A stretch of 64,000 nt of DNA, taken from the NCBI RefSeq assembly GCF_030418315.1, contig NZ_JAUHPV010000009.1, forward strand, positions 31,143-95,142, written 5' to 3'. Both the position numbers and the translations under genes were made by a program. Positions 31,859 through 41,153 of this stretch are shown piece after piece (positions within the stretch are counted from its first letter, which is position 1; each line of letters begins with the position of its first letter). Source of the stretch: Demequina zhanjiangensis (lineage in GTDB: Bacteria; Actinomycetota; Actinomycetes; Actinomycetales; Demequinaceae). The notes under the pieces are model-generated. The model was not told the DNA's origin, did no database searches, and saw only the letters and a program-made list of their open reading frames with translations.

Positions 31859-32806
31859 ATGGACTCTGTGCTCACGCTCGACAACGACATCTGGCGCGTC
31901 GGACTCGCGCCCACGCTGGGCGGCTCGATCGCCTCGGGCGCGGTGCAGCTCGACGGCACCTGGGTGGACGTCATGCGCCCCACCCCGGCGGACGCGACGA
32001 TCGCGGGCCAGACCGCGTCCTTCCCGCTCGTGCCGTGGTCCAACCGCATCAGCGGACCCGTGCTGCGCTGGAAGGGCAAGGAGCACCCGCTGCGCGCCAC
32101 CGGCAGCGACGGCACCGCCATCCACGGCGTCGGCCTGAAGCACGAGTGGACCGTCGCCGAGGCAGACGCGACGCACGCCGTCCTCACCCTCGACTCCCGC
32201 GAGCTCGAGGACCCGAACTTCCCGTGGCCGTTCACGACCACGTTCACCTACACGCTCGACGGCGCGACGCTCGTGGTCACCATGGCTGTCACCAACGTGT
32301 CCGACGAGGAGTTCCCCGCCGGCCTGGGCCACCACCCGTACTTCGAGCGTCAGCTCACGGCCGACGGCGAGGCTCTCGGCGACGAGGCCGAGCTGCAGAT
32401 CCGCTGCGGCGCCGGCTACGAGCTCGTCAACTGCCTCCCGACCGGAGGGCCCGGCCCGATCCGCGCTGAAGCCGACTACCGCGACCGCCGCCCGCTCGGC
32501 CACGCGCACGTGGACGACTGCCTCACCGACCGCGTCTCCCCCGCCGCCGCGACCATCATCTGGCCCGGCGCCCTGCGCCTGCGCATGGAGGCCGAGGCAT
32601 CACTCAGCCACATCGTCGTCTACGTGCCCGAAGGCAAGCCTTTCTTCGCCGTCGAGCCCGTCAGCCACGCCAACGACGCGCTGCGCCTGGCTGCTGAGGG
32701 AGTGCCCGGCGTGGGCGTCCGCACTCTCGCACCTGGGGAGACGTTCACCACCGAGTGGTCCCTCACCGCGACGCCCGCGAAGACCGGAGCGCCGCTGACA
32801 CACTGA
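31859..32806 (+). CDS. Aldose 1-epimerase family protein
   Basis: A 315-residue galactose-mutarotase-like protein. The family marks are LAPTLGGSIASGAVQLDG, TASFPLVPWSNRISGPVLRW, HGVGLKHEWTV, the catalytic His region AGLGHHPYFE and the catalytic Glu in FFAVEPVSHANDAL. It interconverts aldose anomers; the sugar is not known. CAGAAT lies six bases before the ATG at 31859, so it is probably leaderless. It is single and ends before the tRNA gene. Confidence 0.9.
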   Translation: MDSVLTLDNDIWRVGLAPTLGGSIASGAVQLDGTWVDVMRPTPADATIAGQTASFPLVPWSNRISGPVLRWKGKEHPLRATGSDGTAIHGVGLKHEWTVAEADATHAVLTLDSRELEDPNFPWPFTTTFTYTLDGATLVVTMAVTNVSDEEFPAGLGHHPYFERQLTADGEALGDEAELQIRCGAGYELVNCLPTGGPGPIRAEADYRDRRPLGHAHVDDCLTDRVSPAAATIIWPGALRLRMEAEASLSHIVVYVPEGKPFFAVEPVSHANDALRLAAEGVPGVGVRTLAPGETFTTEWSLTATPAKTGAPLTH

Positions 32807-32942
32807 CGCGTGCCGCGCACCAGGAGGCTCACCCTCCCAGCGCGCATCTCCGCTCTTGCCGGGCACGAGGATCTCCCGATCCCCGGAAGGGCGTGCGACC
32901 AGCGGCCGGAACCCACTACGATGGGAGGGCCGTCACGGCGCT

Positions 32943-33016
32943 GCGGGTGTAGTTCAATGGTAGAACTTCAGCTTCCCAAGCTGATAGCGCGGGTTCGATT
33001 CCCGTCACCCGCTCCA
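32943..33016 (+). tRNA. tRNA-Gly(CCC)
   Basis: Acceptor GCGGGTG pairs with CACCCGC; the D arm, a five-base-pair anticodon stem (TCAGC/GCTGA) with loop TTCCCAA (anticodon CCC) and the T arm with GGTTCGATT are all present. The 3' CCA is encoded (33014-33016). Confidence 0.95.
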
Positions 33017-33021
33017 TGCAG

Positions 33022-33045
33022 AAGGCCCCTCCGAGGAGGGGCCTT
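33022..33045 (+). terminator. Terminator after tRNA-Gly
   Basis: AAGGCCCCTCC (33022-33032) and GGAGGGGCCTT (33035-33045), an 11-bp stem with a 2-base loop. It starts six bases past the CCA and also lies beyond the convergent FKBP gene. Confidence 0.8.
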
Positions 33046-33066
33046 CGTCGTGTTCGGAGCAGCCGC

Positions 33067-33459
33067 CTAGCGCGCCTCGAGCACGTCGATGACGAACACC
33101 AGCGTCGAGCCGGCGGGGATCGGGCCCATGGGGCGGAAGCCGTAGCCGGACTCCGGCGGGACCACGAGCAGCAGCTTCGAGCCGACCGGCTGGCCGACGA
33201 CGCCGTCCACCCAGCCGTCGATCAGCGCGCCGTAGGCGATCGGGAACGTGATGGACTCGCCGCGGTCGAACGACGAGTCGAACTTGGCGCCGTCCCACAG
33301 CCAGCCGCTGTAGTGGACGGTGATGTGCTGGCCCTCGACGACCGCGGGGCCGTCGCCGGACTCAAGGACCTCGACGACGAGGCCCTCCGGCATCTCGGTT
33401 CCGGTGAAGTCGATGGACGGCGCGCCGGTGGCGTCGCGGGTGATGACGGGCAGGGTCAT
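33067..33459 (-). CDS. FKBP-type peptidyl-prolyl cis-trans isomerase
   Basis: A 130-residue FKBP domain protein: GLVVEVLESGDGPAVVEGQH, then ITVHYSGWLWDGAKFDSSFD, ALIDGWVDGVVGQPVGSKLL and PIPAGSTLVFVIDVLEAR. The active-site aromatic and acidic residues (Tyr, Asp, Phe, Trp, Ile) are in their usual places. There is no signal peptide, so it acts in the cytosol on protein folding. AAGGAGCTGCC precedes the ATG at 33459. Confidence 0.92.
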   Translation of the reverse strand: MTLPVITRDATGAPSIDFTGTEMPEGLVVEVLESGDGPAVVEGQHITVHYSGWLWDGAKFDSSFDRGESITFPIAYGALIDGWVDGVVGQPVGSKLLLVVPPESGYGFRPMGPIPAGSTLVFVIDVLEAR

Positions 33460-33631
33460 GGCAGCTCCTTCGGTCGCTGGTGTCTGGGCCAGCCTAGGCG
33501 GATTGCGCGCTGGCATTCGTTCGGTGCCGAGATCACTGGGTTATTCAGCACTCAACGACTGCTAGGGCGCCTGGCGGTGACGAGCGGGCGCCCGCGCCAC
33601 CCCCCGCAGCGCGTTCCGCCATGATGGGCCT

Positions 33632-36148
33632 ATGCCAGACGAGAGCGCGAACGCCATGAAGCATCGGCCCTGGACAGCGTCCCTTCTCGCGGTCCTGACC
33701 GGGCTCAGCGCACTGCTTGACCTCAGTCTCGGGGTGTTCGCACTCGTCGACCTCGCCGACGACGGCTCGCATCTGGTCGACGCTCCGGAGACGATCGCGA
33801 TCTGGCTCGTCGCACTCGGACTGCTGGTGGTCGCGATCAATCTCTGGCGCGGGTCGAACGGGGCGCGCGTGATCCTGACCGTGCTCCTGGGCGCACGGGT
33901 GGTGACAACCCTCTACGAGGCGATCGAGGGTGGCGGCGACACGACGACCGCGGCACTCTCGGCCCTCGGCAGCGCGACGATGCTCGCCCTCGCGTGGGCG
34001 CCGCCGACGACGCGCTGGTTCCAGAGCGACCGCGAGCGCGCGATCGCGAAGGCCTTGGGCGCCGAGCGTCACACCGTGCGTCGGCGGGTCCTGCGGGGTG
34101 TCGAGCTCGGAGTCACCGCGGTCGTGGTGTCGTGGACCATCACCCTGACCCCAGGCGTGCAGTCGGATTCGTGGGCGGCAACGCTTGGCGCAGCCATCCT
34201 GCTCGCCCTGGCGTCATGGGCGCTCCAACCGGTGTGGCTGCAGGTCGCGAGCCGGTTCGGCTGGGCCGGGGCCGTCTCCGCCGTGCTGTTCAGCAACGCC
34301 TCGGTCGTGGCGATCGCCTTGTGGATCGCCCCTGGCGTCGACGTCGCGAACCTGTGGTGGGCGATCGTCGCGTCGTGGATCCTGGCGATCTTCATGACGG
34401 TCGTCTCGTGGCTCTTCTCGGCGGGCTCCTACGACTACCTGCTGGTGCACGCGACTCGCATGAGCATCCGCGAGGACAAGCCCCAGGCGGAGGACGGCCA
34501 CGAGGGTGTGCTGTTCGTCCAGCTCGACGGTGTCTCGGCGCCGCTGCTGGAGCAGGAGCTGCGGGCAGGCAACGTGCCCACGATCTCCCGCTGGATCCGC
34601 AGCGGCTCACACACGTGGACCGAGTGGACGGCGGGCATCCCCTCGACGACTCCCGCCAGCCAGTCCGGGATCCTGCAGGGCTCGAACGACGGGATCCCGA
34701 TGTTCCGCTGGTGGGACCGCACCGCGGGGCGGCTGCTCACGGCGAACAAGCCGGAGGACGCGGCGGTCATCGAGTCCCGCGCGTCGAACGGGCGAGGCCT
34801 CCTGGCCGACGGCGGCGTCTCGATCTCCAACCTGTTCTCCGGCGATGCGGAGCGGTCCTACCTGACCATCAGCGGATTCGGGGAAGGCGCCGGCGCGGTC
34901 GGATCCTCACGTTCCTACGCGGCCTTCTTCACTCACCCGGCGGGGCTTGCGCGAGCGCTGCCGCGCACCCTCGGGGAGATGGCGAAGGAGGTGTGGCAGG
35001 GCCGACGGCAGGTGTGGCGTGGCATTGAGCCGCGCGTGGACCGCGAGGCGGACTACGTGGCTCTGCGCGGCGTCACGAATGCGCTGCTGCGCGACCTGAA
35101 TGTGGCGCTCGTGATCGACGCGATGATGGACGGCGCGAAGTCGATCTACGTGGACTTCGTGGACTACGACGAGATCGCGCATCACGCCGGCGTCACCCGG
35201 CCGGAGTCGCTCGCCTCGCTCTACGGGATCGACCAGGTCCTGCACACGTTCGAGCGCCTGATCTCTCTCGGCATCGCACCACGCGACTACAGCATCGTCC
35301 TCGTGTCGGACCACGGGCAGAGCCAGGGCCCGACCTTCGCGCAGAGGTATGGCACGTCGCTCGAGGAGATCGTCCGCGAGCACACCGGGGGTCGGGCGCT
35401 GCGCGTCCCTGCGCACGACGAGGAGTCCGGCGGCCTCGCACGCCTGCTCGTCGACGAGATGGCCAGGCAGGGTTCGGTGTCAGGTCGCCTGGCGGGCCGC
35501 GCACTGGGTCGTGACGCCACGGCCGACGCTGCGACCACCATGGACGCGGCTCCTCCGTCGGTCGACGCGGCGGGGCCAGAGATCGTGGTGGTCGGTTCCG
35601 GCAACCTGGGCGGTGTGTGGTTCTCGGAGTCGCCCGCGCGCGTCTCGCTGACCGAGCTCGAGACACGCTTCCCCGGCCTCGTGGAGGCGCTCGCCACCCA
35701 TCCCGGCGTCGGTTTCATCGTCGTGCACGCCGCGACCGGACCCGTCGCTATCGGTCCGCGCGGGCTTCACCGGCTCACCACCGGCGAGGTCGAGGGCGAG
35801 GATCCGCTGGCCGATTTCGGCCCGCATGCCCGCGCCGACATGCTGCGCGCCGCCAGCTTCACCGACGCCCCTGACATCTACCTCAACTCCGCCCACGACC
35901 CGGTCCTCGACGAGGTCTACGCGTTCGAGGAGCTCGTCGGCTGCCATGGCGGCCTCGGCGGCTGGCAGACGCGTGCACTCCTGTTGCACCCGACGGGGTG
36001 GGAGGTCGACCCGGAGCTGACCGACGATCTGGGCCAGCTCCACGGCGCGGAGACTCTTCACCGACAGCTCGTGGCGTGGCTCGAGCAGCGTGGGCATCGG
36101 ACCTCGCTCCGGGACGCAGCCGACGCGTCGGACGCCTCCGAGGGCTGA
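33632..36148 (+). CDS. Membrane-anchored alkaline-phosphatase-superfamily (nucleotide pyrophosphatase-like) protein
   Basis: An 838-residue protein. Residues ~10-270 contain about seven transmembrane helices, with a 'phage-holin-like' middle; residues ~290-820 form a phosphodiesterase-type domain: LFVQLDGVSAPLLEQE, a TEWTAGIPSTTPASQSGILQ segment with the nucleophile Thr region, YVDFVDYDEIAHHAG and VLVSDHGQSQGP. Actinobacterial relatives are annotated as alkaline phosphatase family proteins; the C-terminal ELVGCHGGLGGWQTRALLLH also matches them. CATGAT lies six bases before the ATG at 33632. The substrate, probably a phosphodiester or cell-envelope phosphate, is unknown. Confidence 0.82.
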   Translation: MPDESANAMKHRPWTASLLAVLTGLSALLDLSLGVFALVDLADDGSHLVDAPETIAIWLVALGLLVVAINLWRGSNGARVILTVLLGARVVTTLYEAIEGGGDTTTAALSALGSATMLALAWAPPTTRWFQSDRERAIAKALGAERHTVRRRVLRGVELGVTAVVVSWTITLTPGVQSDSWAATLGAAILLALASWALQPVWLQVASRFGWAGAVSAVLFSNASVVAIALWIAPGVDVANLWWAIVASWILAIFMTVVSWLFSAGSYDYLLVHATRMSIREDKPQAEDGHEGVLFVQLDGVSAPLLEQELRAGNVPTISRWIRSGSHTWTEWTAGIPSTTPASQSGILQGSNDGIPMFRWWDRTAGRLLTANKPEDAAVIESRASNGRGLLADGGVSISNLFSGDAERSYLTISGFGEGAGAVGSSRSYAAFFTHPAGLARALPRTLGEMAKEVWQGRRQVWRGIEPRVDREADYVALRGVTNALLRDLNVALVIDAMMDGAKSIYVDFVDYDEIAHHAGVTRPESLASLYGIDQVLHTFERLISLGIAPRDYSIVLVSDHGQSQGPTFAQRYGTSLEEIVREHTGGRALRVPAHDEESGGLARLLVDEMARQGSVSGRLAGRALGRDATADAATTMDAAPPSVDAAGPEIVVVGSGNLGGVWFSESPARVSLTELETRFPGLVEALATHPGVGFIVVHAATGPVAIGPRGLHRLTTGEVEGEDPLADFGPHARADMLRAASFTDAPDIYLNSAHDPVLDEVYAFEELVGCHGGLGGWQTRALLLHPTGWEVDPELTDDLGQLHGAETLHRQLVAWLEQRGHRTSLRDAADASDASEG

Positions 36149-36192
36149 CCAGCGAGGCTCGGCAGGCACCACGCAGCGCCGCCACAGACGAC

Positions 36193-36230
36193 GACGCCCG
36201 CCCTCGGCCTCAGGACCAGGGGCGGGCGTC
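36193..36230. terminator. Bidirectional terminator between the phosphatase-like gene and the SLH protein gene
   Basis: GACGCCCGCCC (36193-36203) pairs with GGGCGGGCGTC (36220-36230); 11-bp stem, 16-base loop, between converging stops. Confidence 0.7.
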
Positions 36231-36241
36231 GCGCTGTCCGC

Positions 36242-39200
36242 TCAGACGGGAAGCCGGTCGAACTTGTACAGGAACGCCGCCATCTGACCGCGCGTCACCT
36301 GGTCGGAGGGACCGAAGAGTCCGCTGCCGTAGCCGTTGGTGATGCCGGACTCTGCCAGCCACTCGATGTGCTTGAAGAAGGTGTGCGACCTCGGCACGTC
36401 CGGGAACGACGCACTCGACGGCGGCGAGTACGAGGGCGAGCCGGCCATCTTGTACAGGAACGCCGCCATCTGACCGCGCGTCACCTCGGAGTTCGGCGCG
36501 AAGCGCGTGCCGTCGCCCACACCCGACGTGATGCCCTCGTTCGCGAGCCACGTGATGTGCTTGTAGAACACGTTCGACGTGGACACGTCGGTGAAGGGAG
36601 ACTTCGCCGGCGGCGTCCATGCCGGCGAGCCGGCCATCTTGTACAGGAACGCCGCCATCTGACCGCGGGTCACCGGGTCGGTCGGACCGAAGCTTCCGTT
36701 CGCGTAGCCCGAGGTGATGCCCTCGTTCGCGAGCCAGCTGATGTGCGTGTAGAAGACGCTCGACTTCGGCACGTCAGGGAACACGACGCTCGGCGGCTGC
36801 ACGACGGGAGGCTCCACCACCGGCGGCTCCACCGTCTCCTCCTCAGGGTCGAGCACCGCGTCGATCCCGGTGGCGTCACCTGCGGTCACATCGACGGGCG
36901 TCGCCGAGCCCGCTGACGTGGCTCCGTCGTAGTACGAGAAGACCAGGCTTGCCGGGGGCAGCCCATCCCACCCGCACTCGCACCCATAGGGGTCGTAGAA
37001 CGAGACGGTGTACGTACCGGGCGCGAGGCCCGTGATCTCGTACTCGCCGGTGATCGGATCGACGTCGTAGTCGCACCACTCGGCGTCGACGGCGCCGACC
37101 GCGCACACGATCAGGCTGCCGGCACGCATCTCCTCGACGCCGTCGGGCAGATCGATCGTGCCGGAGATCGTGCGGCCGTAGCCGAGGAGCGCGTCGATCC
37201 CGGTCGCCGATTCCGCCGACACGTCCACGGGCGTCGCCTCCTCCGAGAAGTACGTGTCGCCGTAGTACTCGGGGACCAGGTTCGGCTGGACGGACCGGCC
37301 CGCCTCGTCGTCCCAGTAGCTCGAGACCACGAACCGCACGTCGTAGGCGGCGGCCGCGAGTCCATCGATCTCGTATGCCCCGGTGTCGGCCGACACGTCC
37401 CAGGTGCACGCTTCGAGGACGCCGTCCAGGTAGGCGCACACGCCGAGGCTCTCGAACCACCGCGCGGGAGCGTCCTCGGGGATCGCTACCGTGCCGGAGA
37501 TGGTCGTGCCGTAGGCGAGCGTCGCATCGACGCCAGCGGCGGAACCGGACGTGAGGTCGAGCACGGTCGCGTCGTCGCGCGACTGCACATCGTCGTAGTA
37601 CTCCCCCGCAAGGTTCGGGAAGACCTCGTCGTCGATGTCGCCATCCCAGTAGGAGCCGACGTTGAACTCCACGATGTAGTGGCCAGCGGGCAGCTGCGAG
37701 AGCACGTACTCGCCCGACCCGTTGACCGTGTACGTGCAGTCGGGCCAGCTCTCGACAGCGTCAGCGTCGTAGGAGCAGACGGACACCGCGTCGAGCCACT
37801 CGACCGGCGCGCCATCGGGCAGCGTCACCGAACCGGAGATCGTCTGGCCGCGCTCAAGCGTCGCGTCGATGCCCGTAGCCGGGCCCGACGTGACATCCAC
37901 CACGGTCGCCGCGTCCCATGTGGCGACGTCGTCGAAGTACTTGTGGACGAGGTTGGGCACGATCCAGTCGCCCTCCTCATCGTCCCAGTACTCCCCCGCC
38001 GAGAACGAGACCTTGTAGGTGCCCGGCTGCAGGCCCGTGATCTCGTAGGCGCCCGTCACCGGGTCCACGCCGTAGGCGCAGCCCCAGTCGTCGCCGTCGG
38101 CGCACACCTGGACCGCCTCGGCCCACGCCGCTGGCGCGTCCTCGGGGAGGGTGACCTGACCGGAGACGGTCGTGCCGTAGGCGAGCGTCGCGTCGATCCC
38201 GGAGACATCCGCTGCCGCGACCTCGACCATCGTCGCGTCGTCATAGAACACGGCATCGACGTAGTACTCACCCAGCAGGTTCGGCTTCAGGTAGTCCCCT
38301 GCGGCCTCGTCCCAGTACTCACCGATCCAGAAGCCCACCGCGTAGTCGCCGGGCACCAGTCCCTTGATCTCGTACGCGCCGGTCAGCGGATCCACGCCGT
38401 CGCTGCATTCGTAGGTCGCGCCGTCGGCGCACACCTCGACCGCATCGAACCAGGCGGCGGGAGCGTCCTCGGGCAGCGTCACAGTGCCCGAGATCGACTT
38501 GCCGAGGTCGAGCACCGCGGAGATGCCCGTCGCGTCCCCCGCCGTAGTGTCGACCATCGTCGCGTCGTCAGGGTTCACCGCGTCATCGAAGTACTCGGGG
38601 ATGAGGTTCGGGCGCACGTCCTCGTCGCTCGACTCGTCCCAGTACCAGCCGACGTGGAACTCGACCGTGTACTCGCCGGCGGGGAGTCCGGATATCGAGT
38701 AGTCACCCGTGACCCTGTCGAACGTGCTCTCGCACCGGTGCACGTCGCCCGACGTCGCGCAGACTCCCAACGCGTCGAGCCACACGGCGGGCGCGCCCTC
38801 CGGAAGCTCGACGGTGCCGGAGATCGACGTGCCGCCCACGAGCGTCGCGTCGATCCCGCCCGCGTCACCCGACGTGAGGTCCACCCGCGTCGCATCGCTC
38901 CACGACAGGGCATCGTCGTAGTACTCCGGGACGAGGTTGGGCGTGACCCACTCCCCCGCCTCGTCGTCCCAGTAGTCGCCCACCAGGAACTCGACGACGT
39001 AGAAGCCCCCCGCAAGGCGATCGATCTGATACTCGCCGGTCTCACGGTCCACGTAGTCGGCACAGTTGCTGTCGTCCTCGTGGTACGCGCACACGGTGAG
39101 CGCGTCGAACCAGTCGGGAGTCGCCTCAGCGGGCAGCGTCACGGTGCCCGAGATGGCCAGGCCCGCGCTCAGCTGCGCGTCGATCCCGCTCGCATCGGCG

Positions 39201-40255
39201 GTGCTCACGTCCACGGGCGTCGCGTCATCCCACGAGCGCGCGTCGTCGTAGTACTCGGACACGAGGTTCGGTTGGACGAACCGCCCCTCCGCGTCGTCCC
39301 AGTAGCTGTACACGTCGAACGAGACCTCGTACTCGCCAGCCGCGAGCCCCGAGATCTCATAGTCCCCGGTCACCGGATCCACGCTCACGCACTCGCCGCC
39401 CGCGCACACCGAGACAGCGTCGAGCCACGCGCTCGGAGCTCCGTCAGGCAACGTCACCGTGCCCGCGATGGCGCGGCCGTACTCGAGAGCGGCGTCGATG
39501 CCGGTGACGTCACCGGCGCTGGTGTCGACCGTCGTGCCCTCCCACGACTCCGCGACGTCGTCGTAGTACTCGGAGACGAGGTTCGGGTAGACGAAGTCCC
39601 CAGCGGCGTCGTCCCAGTAGCCGTCCACCTCGAACCGCACCCAGTACTCGCCCGCCGGAAGGCCCACGATCTCGTATGCCCCGGTGGCCGGGTCGATGGT
39701 GTGGTCGCATGCACCGTCGACCCCGGACTCCGCACACACCTGGATCGCATCCCACCACTCGGCAGGCGCGTCCTCAGGGATGGACACCGTTCCGGAGATG
39801 GCCGTGCCGGACTCCAGCGCCGCGTCGACTCCGGAGACGTCAGTGGAGGTGATCTCCACGAGCGTGGCCGAGCCCCACGATCGGGTGTCGTCGTAGTACT
39901 CGGACATGAGGTTCGCGTGGACGTAGGCGTGCTCGGACTCGTCCCAGTAGTCGCCGACGGAGAACTGGACCCGATACTCGCCTGCAGGGAGCCCGTAGAT
40001 CGCGTAGTGACCGGTCTCCGGGTCGACGTCGAACGCGCAGTTGTAGGCGTCGTTGCTCTCCGCGCACACCTGAATCGCGCCGAACCAGGCGGCGGGAGCC
40101 CCCTCGGGAAGGGTCACCGCCCCCGACAGGATGTGCGTCTCCTCAGCGCTCGCCTTCGTACCGAGCAGCACCGTCCCCATCGTGGCCAGCAGAAGGAGCA
40201 GCGCAGCTCCGATGGCCGCGAAAAATGGCATGCGAAAACGGCTCGCAGAAATCAT
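36242..40255 (-). CDS. Giant surface protein: ten ~110-residue repeats and three SLH domains
   Basis: A 1337-residue secreted protein. Residues 1-35 are a signal peptide (FFAAIGAALLLLLATMGTVL). From about residue 38 to 1160 ten modules of ~110 residues follow, each with TISGTVTLPEDAPAAWFDA-like start, a VCA...C cysteine pair, a YEI.GL.AGEY.V.F core, YWDDEAG, PNL..EYYDD and a closing ATGIDATL. They resemble prealbumin-like/carboxypeptidase-regulatory beta-sandwich repeats. An acidic Pro-rich link (EEETVEPPVVEPPVVQPP) leads to three SLH domains (WLANEGITSGYANGSFGPTD etc.), which bind the cell wall. The ATG at 40255 follows GAGGGG. It is the largest gene here and is preceded by a long leader. 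Ligand or partner unknown. Confidence 0.88.
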   Translation of the reverse strand: MISASRFRMPFFAAIGAALLLLLATMGTVLLGTKASAEETHILSGAVTLPEGAPAAWFGAIQVCAESNDAYNCAFDVDPETGHYAIYGLPAGEYRVQFSVGDYWDESEHAYVHANLMSEYYDDTRSWGSATLVEITSTDVSGVDAALESGTAISGTVSIPEDAPAEWWDAIQVCAESGVDGACDHTIDPATGAYEIVGLPAGEYWVRFEVDGYWDDAAGDFVYPNLVSEYYDDVAESWEGTTVDTSAGDVTGIDAALEYGRAIAGTVTLPDGAPSAWLDAVSVCAGGECVSVDPVTGDYEISGLAAGEYEVSFDVYSYWDDAEGRFVQPNLVSEYYDDARSWDDATPVDVSTADASGIDAQLSAGLAISGTVTLPAEATPDWFDALTVCAYHEDDSNCADYVDRETGEYQIDRLAGGFYVVEFLVGDYWDDEAGEWVTPNLVPEYYDDALSWSDATRVDLTSGDAGGIDATLVGGTSISGTVELPEGAPAVWLDALGVCATSGDVHRCESTFDRVTGDYSISGLPAGEYTVEFHVGWYWDESSDEDVRPNLIPEYFDDAVNPDDATMVDTTAGDATGISAVLDLGKSISGTVTLPEDAPAAWFDAVEVCADGATYECSDGVDPLTGAYEIKGLVPGDYAVGFWIGEYWDEAAGDYLKPNLLGEYYVDAVFYDDATMVEVAAADVSGIDATLAYGTTVSGQVTLPEDAPAAWAEAVQVCADGDDWGCAYGVDPVTGAYEITGLQPGTYKVSFSAGEYWDDEEGDWIVPNLVHKYFDDVATWDAATVVDVTSGPATGIDATLERGQTISGSVTLPDGAPVEWLDAVSVCSYDADAVESWPDCTYTVNGSGEYVLSQLPAGHYIVEFNVGSYWDGDIDDEVFPNLAGEYYDDVQSRDDATVLDLTSGSAAGVDATLAYGTTISGTVAIPEDAPARWFESLGVCAYLDGVLEACTWDVSADTGAYEIDGLAAAAYDVRFVVSSYWDDEAGRSVQPNLVPEYYGDTYFSEEATPVDVSAESATGIDALLGYGRTISGTIDLPDGVEEMRAGSLIVCAVGAVDAEWCDYDVDPITGEYEITGLAPGTYTVSFYDPYGCECGWDGLPPASLVFSYYDGATSAGSATPVDVTAGDATGIDAVLDPEEETVEPPVVEPPVVQPPSVVFPDVPKSSVFYTHISWLANEGITSGYANGSFGPTDPVTRGQMAAFLYKMAGSPAWTPPAKSPFTDVSTSNVFYKHITWLANEGITSGVGDGTRFAPNSEVTRGQMAAFLYKMAGSPSYSPPSSASFPDVPRSHTFFKHIEWLAESGITNGYGSGLFGPSDQVTRGQMAAFLYKFDRLPV

Positions 40256-40433
40256 TGAAATCCCCTCATCACACAAGTCACGACGCCTCGTGAAAGGCGC
40301 CGATCCCAGAATCCCCTCATGCCCCCGGGATGGACCCTACCAGCGCATTTCCCGCACCGACAGATCTCGCGTGCCCCCATTTCTGGTGGCACTCAAAACG
40401 GACAAAAGGAAAGGTGATGAAGAGGGCAAGGCT

Positions 40434-40474
40434 CGCTGAACCTGCCATTTTCCAGGGGTGACAGGTCAACAGCG
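40434..40474. other. Stem-loop in the 344-base gap upstream of the SLH protein gene
   Basis: CGCTG-A-ACCTG (40434-40444) can pair with CAGGT-CAA-CAGCG (40462-40474). The 344-base gap 40256-40599 is A/T-richer than its neighbours and holds no gene I can support; it must contain the SLH promoter and a long leader, and this hairpin may end the DUF5317 message. Confidence 0.35.
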
Positions 40475-40599
40475 CAGGTATTTCGCGGGACGCTCAACAT
40501 GTTCAAGGCCTCGCCGAATTTCCCGACTGGAAACCCCGGAGGAAATCAGGGAACAAAGATGAACAATGAATTGCGAGGATCTCGCGACGACACCGAGTG

Positions 40600-41151
40600 C
40601 TATTTCCTCTCGGCATCCTCGGTCGGCTGAGCCGTGCTCCCGATCCGGCGCGAGCCCGCCCAGGCAACGATGGCGACCCCCACCACGATGAGCACGTCGC
40701 CCACCGAGAAGGTGTTGGCGAGCGGAAGCGGCTCGGGCCAAGCGAAGACGTCCCCGAGCCATGGGAGCACCGCGTCGTCGAGCACGCCCGAGTTGACGAC
40801 CTGGCCCTCGTCGACGATGCCGGCGGCCTCCTGAGCCCACGCGCTCGCTGGCAGGACGCCGCCGTTGAGCGCGATCGTCACACCGTTGGACAGCGCGCCG
40901 GCCGCGACGACGAGAGTGCCGCGGACCGCCCGGTTGACCCACAGGAAGCCGATCGCGGCCACATAGGTGAGGATGTGCAGGACCGGCGCGAGACGCTCGG
41001 CGAACCCGAGCGAGAACAGCCCGATCTGCAGGAGCAGCGATACCCAGATGAGCCAGGCCCAGCGCCACCGATGCAGGATCAGCTCTGCGGGCCATCGCCC
41101 TGCGAACAGCGGGGAGAGCACCGCCAGCGCGGCTCCGACGAGCACCAGCAT
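40600..41151 (-). CDS. DUF5317-family membrane protein
   Basis: A 183-residue protein with five or six transmembrane helices (MLVLVGAALAVLSPLFAGRW at the start; WAWLIWVSLLLQIGLFSLGF; SVGDVLIVVGVAIVAWAG near the end) and the conserved inner segment NGGVLPASAWAQEAAG. This fits the actinobacterial and Firmicutes DUF5317 family, of unknown function. Its start lies two bases past the GGDEF-EAL stop, so the two genes are cotranscribed and probably coupled, which suggests a link with cyclic-di-GMP signalling. Confidence 0.8.
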   Translation of the reverse strand: MLVLVGAALAVLSPLFAGRWPAELILHRWRWAWLIWVSLLLQIGLFSLGFAERLAPVLHILTYVAAIGFLWVNRAVRGTLVVAAGALSNGVTIALNGGVLPASAWAQEAAGIVDEGQVVNSGVLDDAVLPWLGDVFAWPEPLPLANTFSVGDVLIVVGVAIVAWAGSRRIGSTAQPTEDAERK

Positions 41152-41153
41152 CG

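Noticed and set aside
37679..40258. An 859-codon open frame on the plus strand, antisense to the SLH protein gene
   Set aside because: It is produced by the periodic codon pattern of the ten repeats on the other strand; its sequence is rich in Arg, Val and His with no domain.
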